DNA of 64,000 nucleotides from Rapana venosa (lineage: Eukaryota > Mollusca > Gastropoda > Neogastropoda > Muricidae). The translations under genes and the position numbers were made by a program. Under the pieces are notes generated by a model that was given only the letters and a program-made list of their open reading frames with translations, did not search any database and was not told the origin of the DNA. Shown in pieces: positions 57,086 through 64,000 of the stretch. Location of the stretch: the NCBI GenBank assembly GCA_028751875.1, contig CM054140.1, forward strand, positions 15,062,747 to 15,126,746. Reading direction: 5' to 3'. Numbering within the stretch: the stretch's first letter is position 1; the number at the start of each line of letters is the position of its first letter.

Positions 57086-57126
<41 letters not shown>
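57086..57126. repeat. 41-bp poly-G tract
   Basis: The longest homopolymer in the window. It directly abuts repeat E (CCATTCCTTGGCTAGAACTG) at 57127. Confidence 0.95.
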
Positions 57127-57335
57127 CTCTCCATTCCTTGGCTAGAACTGCAAGGTTCACCAATGATGAGCTTTTGGGTATGCGACCATTTTTAATAAAG
57201 GAAGATAAGGTTTTTACTGTGTGCACAAGATGTTCTCTGTGTGTTCGCATGCTAGGCCTCAGTTTATAGTCTCATCCAAAGGACTTTTGGGGAAGTTGAG
57301 TCAATACTGATGTTAACTCCTGGGTAAAGTCATAT
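57127..57335 (-). mobile_element. SINE 'B' with tail type 2, head lost
   Basis: The minus strand has body motifs GATGAGACTATAAACTGAGG, GAACACACAGAGAACATCTT and then the E tail ending CTTGCAGTTCTAGCC and the poly-C/G border. Confidence 0.6.
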
Positions 57336-57384
57336 GTTCCATTCCGCCACTTGACCCTTCAACACAAAGCCCTCTTCAGAATTT

Positions 57385-57510
57385 TTTTTTAGTTCCTCGG
57401 CTAGAGCTCCAAGGTTCACCAACGGTATCTTACATATGCAACTGTCCCCCCCCCCCCCCCCCCCCAAATCATTTAGGTAGCCGCATTCTGACTTCGGGGA
57501 GATCTCTTCA
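57385..57510 (-). repeat. Repeat 'E' with internal poly-C
   Basis: CTCGGCTAGAGCTCCAAGG, a 20-bp C run at 57446-57465, then AGGTAGCCGCATTCTGAC. Confidence 0.6.
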
Positions 57511-57773
57511 GGAATGAAGTGAACTCATGTTTTCTTTGCCTGGGTAAGTCTGTTTCCTATTGCTCTTTCTGGTCTGTTCAGAGGCTAAGTCTGTTGGTCC
57601 TGGCCCATGAGATATCAAAATCAAATCCTACAGCTAGAGAGCATCCCATTACATTGCTGGCATCTCATAGAATGCACTGCCCAGGGATGTAAGAAAACCT
57701 GACTCCACACAAATGTTTTTGGAATCACTTAAGCCCATTCTTGTTTTCAACCTCATGGTTGGGGATTCATCAG

Positions 57774-58165
57774 GTGGATTGGTGGTCTAGAGGTAATGCA
57801 CCTGCTCAGAAAGTGAGAAGTCCGGGTTTCAAGGTGTGCGGTGGTTCGATCCCCATTTGTGCCCAAAACTTTTCCCCATCCTTTAGACTGTGAGTGGTGA
57901 TGTAGGTGCTAGTCTTTTGGATGAGATGATAAACTGAGGACCCATGTGCAATTATCATTTAGGCCGCAAAAAAGAACCTACAGCAACAAGCAAGTTGTCC
58001 CTGGCAAAATTCTGTAGAAAAAAAGCCACTCTAATAGAAAACCAAATACATATGCAGACAGGAAAATAAATGGGTGGCACTGCATTTTCCCGGGGTGAGC
58101 AACCCAAATTTTATGCAAATAAATCTGTCATGACTGAAAGTGGTATACAATACAATACAATCTAT
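57774..58165 (+). mobile_element. SINE 'C', full length
   Basis: Head TGGTCTAGAGGTAATGCACC and GGTGGTTCGATCCCCA (B box). Body CTAGTCTTTTGGATGAGATG, AACCTACAGCAACAAGC and TTGTCCCTGGCAAAATTC. End CATGACTGAAAGTGGTATAC then (AATAC)n. Confidence 0.8.
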
Positions 58166-58199
58166 GCACATTTGGCTTGTCTCTTTGTGTTTATTAGCA

Positions 58200-58323
<124 letters not shown>

Positions 58324-58329
58324 CTAAGA

Positions 58330-59190
58330 GAAAGGAAGCATTAGGCTGGGGGAAAAACAAATACAGAAAATATCTTACACTTTTTAAAAAAAGTTTTATT
58401 GCATGTCCTTCAATAACCTTGATACATTGTAAATGTGAGCATACTCCTTTTAAGTAAAATGATATACATATACTTTTTTTCTTTGAAAAGTCAGTTCTTT
58501 TTTAAGTATGACAATGGCTAAGATAATAAACTGATATGATGAAAATGAAGACATAAGCTCTGACATATTTATCACTTTAATTGTTGTCTGTGATTGAAAG
58601 AAAGCATACATTTGTTTTATTTATATAGAACTATCATATATGCATTTTTAAAAAGTCAATGATGATAACCACATCAAAACATTCGGAAAAATCATCTCTT
58701 TTTTTCTTGAAGATTACTGTATATGATTTTTAAAAAACAAAAGAACAACAACAAACAAGCAAACAAACCAAACATATCAATGAAAGATTCACTGTATTCT
58801 CAGTTATTCTGTAAAACCAGCACCTAAGTACATTGAAGTCATAATAATCCTTTTAAGTTACCTATATATCACCTTTCATGCCAATCATCTTATTCTAAAT
58901 TGAGTTGTTAAAAAAACCAACAACCATGCAAGTAAATCATGAACAGAACTCATTACCTGATAAGTATTTATTTTTATGATAATACTGGCCCAGACCAAAA
59001 GCTTTGTCAGTTATTGATGTCAGCTAAGCGCTAAGGTCTACATTAACATGCTATGCTTTGAACTGTCATGTTGAGATTGTCTTCAGCAGTGACAAGCTTT
59101 GAGCAGAACAACCTGTGATCTCCATAAAATGAGAGAGAAAAATCTTCTAAAGTCCGAGTATGGCTGCCTACATGACAAAGCATTTGGAAA
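58330..59190. other. Intergenic, nothing recognised
   Basis: AT-rich DNA without exon or repeat signature. Confidence 0.35.
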
Positions 59191-59192
59191 CA

Positions 59193-59504
59193 TTAATACA
59201 AACAATGGGGACGGGATAGCTCAGTGGTCGGAGCACTCGCTTTCCCCCAGCCAAGTTAAGCAGCGTCAAGCGTGATTACCAGTTGGATGGGTGACCGTTT
59301 GCGCGCCTTGGCTTCAGTACAGTTCCCCCAGTTCACCCAGCTGTAAATGGGTACCTGCCCTCTTTAGGGTCAGGGAAGGTAAAGCAGCGAGGGAGAGGAG
59401 ATGGGCGCCGCCCTCAATATGCTGGCCCTAGAGAAGTGAGGTCTCTGATGCCTCGCTCCCCTATGACCTTATAGGTTATGGGACTCCTTTACCTTAATAC
59501 AAAC
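59193..59504 (+). mobile_element. tRNA/5S-like SINE 'A' copy 3, intact, reference
   Basis: Element 59204-59493 with target duplication TTAATACAAAC (59193-59203, 59494-59504). GGATAGCTCAGTGGTCGGAG at 59214-59233 is a tRNA-type A box. 59248-59307 (CCAAGTTAAGCAGCGTC…TTGGATGGGTGACCG) aligns with the 5S rRNA A-box to C-box region. The 3' half has CAGCTGTAAATGGGTACC and ends GGGACTCCTTTACC. Confidence 0.88.
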
Positions 59505-59639
59505 TCCTCCTCCAGTGTGTCCTTACAATCTCCTTTCTGTCTCATAGTGATTCCAAGGTGTGATGAGAGAGACAAGGGTACATATTCTGGATGATCTTCA
59601 AGGTGTTCAGATGAAGGATGCCCCCAAACACACACATAC

Positions 59640-60008
59640 ACACAAATCTCTCTCTCTCTCTATTTAAAAAAAAATTATTCTTTCATATAGAGGACAATGG
59701 AATAAGCACTTATGTGCTTTTTTACATCCAGTTCCCATGTGTATGTGGTTTTGTAAATTCTGTCATCTGTTCCCACCGGCACACAATGGCTTACTCTTAC
59801 GAAAAGCGGAACAGGATTTAACATGTGCGCATGATGTTCTGCGTGCATTCGCACATGGGGCCTAGGTTTATAGTCTCATCTGAAGGACTTTTGGGGAGAG
59901 TGGAGTCTGCAATGATGTTAACTCCAGGGGAAAATATCCCCTTGAATGGGAATCAAACCCGGGTCGTCAGATTGCGAGAGCAATGTTCTGACCACTAGGC
60001 TATCCCGT
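59640..60008 (-). mobile_element. SINE 'B', full length, tail type 1
   Basis: On the minus strand the head GGGATAGCCTAGTGGTCAGA starts at about 60008, and a tail with ACTGGATGTAAAAAAGCACA and TTATTCCATTGTCCTC lies near 59690-59735. It faces a second partial head at 60017. Confidence 0.8.
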
Positions 60009-60077
60009 ATATATATGGGATAGCCTAGTGGTCAGAACATTGCGCTCGCAATCTGACGACCCGGGTTCGATTCCCAT
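59946..60077. repeat. Near-perfect palindrome, 61-bp arms
   Basis: Arms 59946-60006 and 60017-60077 differ at 2 positions, with a 10-bp spacer GTATATATAT. Both arms are the tRNA-like head of SINE B, head to head. Confidence 0.93.
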
Positions 60078-60099
60078 GCAGATATATAGATATATATTA

Positions 60100-60545
60100 T
60101 ATACACACACACATTTAATCTAAACCTTCTGTCTGTCTGTCTCTCTCAGTGTGTGTGTTCCCTAACTGGATGGGGAGCGCAGTGTCTGGTCTCCTTCTGT
60201 GCTTGTAACTTTGCAGGCCTGCTGACCTCCGTCAACACATTCTGACCTCAGAGCAGCTCATTTCATTGTACAGGTTGCATTCTGAGCATGTTCATATTTC
60301 TGTAACCCACAGAAAGCTGTCATAAGTTATAGGATCTTTAACGTGCATAATTTATCTTCCGCATGTGTATGTTCCCTAAGGGAATTTAGGCACTGGCAAG
60401 TCTGCACTTGAAAATGACCTGGGAGATTGTGAAAATCCCCAACCTTAATTCACCAGACGCCACTGCCAAGATTTGAAACCAGGACTTCATGGACCCTTGG
60501 GGTTGAAGACAAATGGTCTTAACCACTTGGTTATAGCATCCATCC
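60100..60545. repeat. Old repeat cluster (families K and J)
   Basis: 60130-60235 (TGTGTTCCCTAACTGG, CTTGTAACTTTGCAGGCC) matches 12280-12375. 60300-60540 reads like a reversed tRNA-headed SINE (GGATCTTTAACGTGCAT, TTAACCACTTGGTTATA). Confidence 0.45.
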
Positions 60546-60745
60546 TTTTGTGTCCAAAACTTTATGTAAACTAATTTGGTGAACATGCAACATCTGTATA
60601 CATAGGCTAGATTCAGTAAATAAAACAAGTATCAATAAAATCATCATAGGCATGTGATATATTTCAATGATTAAAAACAATGTAAAAAAACCCCAAACTT
60701 TCTTTGCATACTGAGCATGTGCAAAAACATTATACAATTTTCATA

Positions 60746-60901
60746 CCGCTCTTCTTCTTCTTCCTTTTTTGTCATGTTTCTCTCAGGGGAGGTTTGACAT
60801 TGATGAGCCTTCTCCATCTCTCTGTTTTGATCTTCCTCCTTATTTATGCCCCTTTCTCTAAGGTCATCTGCAATATAGGCAGCCCAGGTCTTGCTAGGTC
60901 A
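60746..60901 (-). mobile_element. LINE 3' fragment, same family as 8646-8800
   Basis: GGGGAGGTTTGACATTGATG, CTAAGGTCATCTGCAATATA and GGCAGCCCAGGTCTTGCTAG are shared with the 8.7-kb copy. Confidence 0.5.
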
Positions 60902-61446
60902 TACTGCTCAAGATTTTTAATCAAGTGGGTCTCAAAAATGTCTAAATGTAAACTGATAGTGACTGAATTTTATGCTAATACTTTATTAAGTATAGAAAAG
61001 GCCATACAGAGCTAAATCAGATTTTTTTTTAAATCTTAAAGGTTGGTGAGGAATGTTCACTGTTATTCTTAGTCATGTGTGCAACTTGTGTTGGCTTTTC
61101 CCATGCACTGTCACATTCACTGAAATACATCACAAGAGTACAAGTTTTATAAAGAGGTAGTCATAATGCAAGAAATCTTTGTAGAAGGCAACAAGTATAT
61201 AAGTAATCTACATACATGTGTATACCAACAGTTAAACAAGTATACAAGCAATCTTTCTTTGAGCAAAAATAGCTTACAATACACATCAATGATAAAACAT
61301 CAACAAGTGTAAATAATCAATGTCCTGTAAAGTGCTAAATTTTAAGACAATATACACAAAATCATTCTATAAACTGCTGTTTGCTGCCATCATTAACAAT
61401 ATAAAAGGCAACACGAGATTCTTTTCCAACTTCATGCATTTAAAGA
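60902..61446. other. Downstream flank of PTER, probably includes its 3' UTR
   Basis: No other gene or repeat recognised. AT-rich. Confidence 0.35.
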
Positions 61447-63752
61447 TCATTTCATAAAAGTTAGCCAGGCTGCTGGGTTGTCAGTCAGAATGGTCTTGAT
61501 CTCATGGTCAGTGAAGCTGCGTTGTTTCATTTTGGGAACAATGTTCTCCAGTATGTGAGAGTAGCCATGGCCGCCATACTTTTTCTGAAACATGTTCAAT
61601 GTGCATGTAGTTTTGTACATATACAACATATGAGCAAGTTCACATACATATGTGTGTGTGCACGCAGGAACTTTTGAAGAAACATCTGATGGATAGACTC
61701 CGAGTCCACTTCTTATGCTCAAGGTTACCTTACATCTGGTTGCTTTGTAAATTGTTATTCTTTCCCTTGTTGTTTTGTTAATTTCATTACTTGTCTATGT
61801 CTGAATAAAGCTATGTTGTACTGTCTTCGTTTTGTACTATCTTATATTGTGAAGTCTGATTAAAAAAAAAAGTTTTCCTCATTCATTTTTGTTCTTTTTA
61901 AGATAGATTAACACTATCTTGTATAAGTCAATTTTCTTCATCTTTTTTGTGAGGGCAGGATGAAAAAAATTGTGTAAACTTAATCTTTTACCCTCAATAA
62001 ACATACACATACACACACACACACAAATATACACACACACACATCAAAAACATCCAAACACACAAGTAACTTCAAATGACAAATATATAGTTACCAGCCT
62101 GTGCTTGGTGTGAATGTCATGGGCGATGACGACTTTCTTGCCATAGCCATTGTCCAGCAGAGTACGAATGAAGGCGATGCGCTGTGCATCACTGGGCATG
62201 TCCACTTCCTGCCACAGCTGGTAGTTTGAGGTCTCAATCCCAAACAGGTCGTACTCACAATAGCAGCCAAACTTGGCAAATTCCAACAGTTGTTCTGTAT
62301 TGAAAAGTGTTCCTGAAAAACATAAAAACAAGGAAAACTGATGTTTGTTGGGGGGCAGGGGGTTGGGATTGTTTTTTTTGTTGTTTTTTTGGGGGGGATT
62401 TAAATACCAGAGAGGGGAACAGGATATCCTGGTGGTTACAGATGGTCTGGGGTCAATCCCAGGTTTGAGCTACCACCAAGATCCCTCTTCAAAAAGTTTT
62501 TTTCCCCCCCTGGAGGTAACATCAGTGCCGACTGCACTCCCCCAGCAGTCCTTCAGATGAGACTATGAACCAAGTCCTGTGTGCAAACGCATGCAGAACA
62601 TCTTGGGCACATGTTAAAACCTGCTCTGCCTTTCGTAAGAGTAGGTTATTGTGTGCCGGGAGGAACAGATGACAATTTTTTACACAATGCATGCACACTC
62701 GTTTCGTTTAGTTATCATCTCAGAAGTTTTTCCCCTGAGGGGATGCCGGGGGCCTATCAGTATAAATAGCATCCCCACATTCTGGAAATTCTGTGCTAGA
62801 AATTTCCTCTTTTCTATCACTCTCTTTGTTTCTGCCTTGTTCCTTTTCTTCATGTCACCTCCTTCTTGTCTATTTTCTGCCTTCTTGGTCCATTCTCCTG
62901 CCTTTTTTCCAGAAAGAACTTAAAAGGTAACTATTCTCTCTTGTGCCGAAGTCGGATGCGCTGGGCCTGACTTGTCCGGCGCTTAATCGGCAGCGCGACG
63001 CATTTTCGCTCATATAACAGACAACAATAGTTGCTGTCTGAGCATTCGACGAAGAAATCTCAGAAGTTGGAATATAGCTACCTTCATGGTGGGCAAAAAC
63101 AGTCACAAGAGCAAAATTTCACCATCTGTGAACCTTGGAGCTCTAGCTGAGGAGCACACACAGCACTCCCCCCCCCCCCCCCCCCCCCCTTCCCTGAGAA
63201 TCAGTATCATGAACAGTTTCAGTTCCACAACAAAGGTGGTGCTGCTCAAAATGTTCTGTATGTGGTAATGCACTCTTGTGAAAAAACACACATGGGTGAA
63301 AAAAACAACCCCCAAAATGTACATGGTTATTTTGACAAGCTAAAAACTCAGAAGGTGATGGAGTCTTATGAAAATAACTGTTACACTCTGCATGAGACTT
63401 TTTTCTTTTAGAATTCTTGATAACATTTGCATAACTATGTAGTTTTTTCAAGAACAGATTGAATATGGTAGAACTGAATAAAAAATTTACTATAGTCTTC
63501 AAATTTGGAAAATATTGCTCAACACATGATGTAATTGGTCATTTGTAATAAAAACAAGAATGTATAATGTACAACTTGGCTAAGTACTGGTTATACATCA
63601 TTTCTTGATAATCCTTTGCCCACAGGCCATCACACACACTCACTCACACATGCATGCACATGCACACACATGCGCACACACACACACATGCACGCACAAG
63701 TGCACACACACAAACACAAACATACACAACACACACACACACTCATACACAC

Positions 63753-63809
<57 letters not shown>

Positions 63810-64000
63810 GAAACAGAAACAAAACCTACTGTCCAGATGTGACATCACAGTCTTGTGGGCAATGCCCCCTGCCTCCAGAAAAATGCGCATGCCTTCAAAT
63901 GGGGACTCTGAATTACGCCCTGGATGGATGATCGCAGGACTCCCCAGCTCATCCTGCACTGCTGCAGCACTTCTCAAGGAGCGCTTCTCAAAGTCTGAAA
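61447..64000 (-). CDS. PTER: PTER, phosphotriesterase-related protein (last three exons, partial)
   Basis: Exons 64000-63830 (5' end outside the window), 62312-62095 and 61584-61447 join in phase (1, then 0). Protein reads [75 protein letters not shown] and [20 protein letters not shown], ending WLTFMK. These match animal PTER, a member of the amidohydrolase superfamily with a binuclear metal centre. The His of IIHPGR, the His of MSHLDR and the Asp of AHDIHTK correspond to metal ligands of bacterial phosphotriesterase. Mammalian PTER has been reported to hydrolyse N-acetyltaurine. The first metal His pair and the bridging Lys would lie beyond the edge. Repeats fill both introns. Confidence 0.95.
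62413..62712 (+). mobile_element. SINE 'B' in PTER intron
   Basis: GAACAGGATATCCTGGTGG head, AGTCCTTCAGATGAGACTAT, GCATGCAGAACATCTTGGGC and GAGTAGGTTATTGTGTGCC. It is antisense to PTER. Confidence 0.65.
62742..63040 (+). repeat. Repeat 'H', near complete
   Basis: GGGGATGC at 62739-62746 pairs with GCATCCCC at 62769-62776 around CAGTATAAATA, a TATA-like site. A pyrimidine-rich middle follows, and GCTGGGCCTGACTTGTCC and CAGACAACAATAGTTGCTG form the end. Class unknown; it could be a short LTR or a DNA element. Confidence 0.55.
63060..63189 (+). repeat. Repeat 'E' with poly-C end
   Basis: AGCTACCTTCATGGTGGGC, CCATCTGTGAACCTTGGAG, CTCTAGCTGAGGAG, then 22 C at 63168-63189. Confidence 0.6.
63615..63807. 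repeat. (CA)n microsatellite
   Basis: CA-rich from 63630, pure at 63755-63807, ending only 23 bp from the PTER splice donor at 63829. Confidence 0.95.

Noticed and set aside
59995..60078. A tRNA gene suggested by intact A and B boxes
   Set aside because: The box-containing unit is the head of SINE B, present many times and followed by SINE body rather than an acceptor stem and terminator.
63605..63977. ORFs rich in His/Thr or Cys/Val at the CA repeat
   Set aside because: They are translations of the microsatellite. Only the part above 63830 on the minus strand is coding (PTER).

Overview
The window is nuclear DNA of an invertebrate animal. The genes are split into short exons with GT/AG introns, intergenic DNA is AT-rich, and there is a dense layer of tRNA-headed SINEs, 5'-truncated LINEs, (CA)n/(GA)n microsatellites and long poly-G/poly-C tracts. 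The SINE tails and LINE types suggest a marine lophotrochozoan, most likely a mollusc. That placement is inference from repeat style, not a species identification.

Three protein-coding genes can be supported, all on the minus strand. (1) At 1480-13617 is a complete ten-exon gene for BRIX1, the 60S ribosome-assembly factor. All ten exons join in phase to give 290 residues. (2) At 36136-54736 is a five-exon gene for a 1435-residue nuclear-type protein. It has a basic N-terminal region and twelve C2H2-type zinc fingers, and 85% of the coding sequence lies in one 3.67-kb exon. Every splice junction is phase-consistent. (3) At 61447-64000 are the last three exons of PTER, the phosphotriesterase-related amidohydrolase. 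Its 5' part lies beyond the right edge.

The rest is repeat-driven. BRIX1 introns carry a piggyBac-like element (TTAA target, 12-bp terminal inverted repeats, decayed transposase piece) with a SINE nested in it. 15.4-17.0 kb is a nested pile: a LINE fragment, then a SINE split by a second 5'-truncated LINE. 18-36 kb is a gene-free stretch with SINEs, a second TTAA-flanked candidate element and an 864-bp tRNA-headed retroposon with clear target duplications. 39.8-54.7 kb holds the zinc-finger gene introns, including a young LINE with a 12-bp target-site duplication. 55-61 kb is intergenic, with a 39-bp minisatellite, a 61-bp-arm palindrome made of two head-to-head SINE heads, and more SINEs.

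The most notable signals are: a SINE family that joins a tRNA-like head to a 5S-rRNA-like segment; SINE bodies, heads and tails that recombine in several combinations; a zinc-finger protein built from a repeated two-finger module with a nearly constant 23-24-residue linker; and a duplicated copy of that gene's last codons just downstream of its stop. No prokaryote-type operon, CRISPR array or functional RNA gene was found. The tRNA-like sequences seen are SINE heads.
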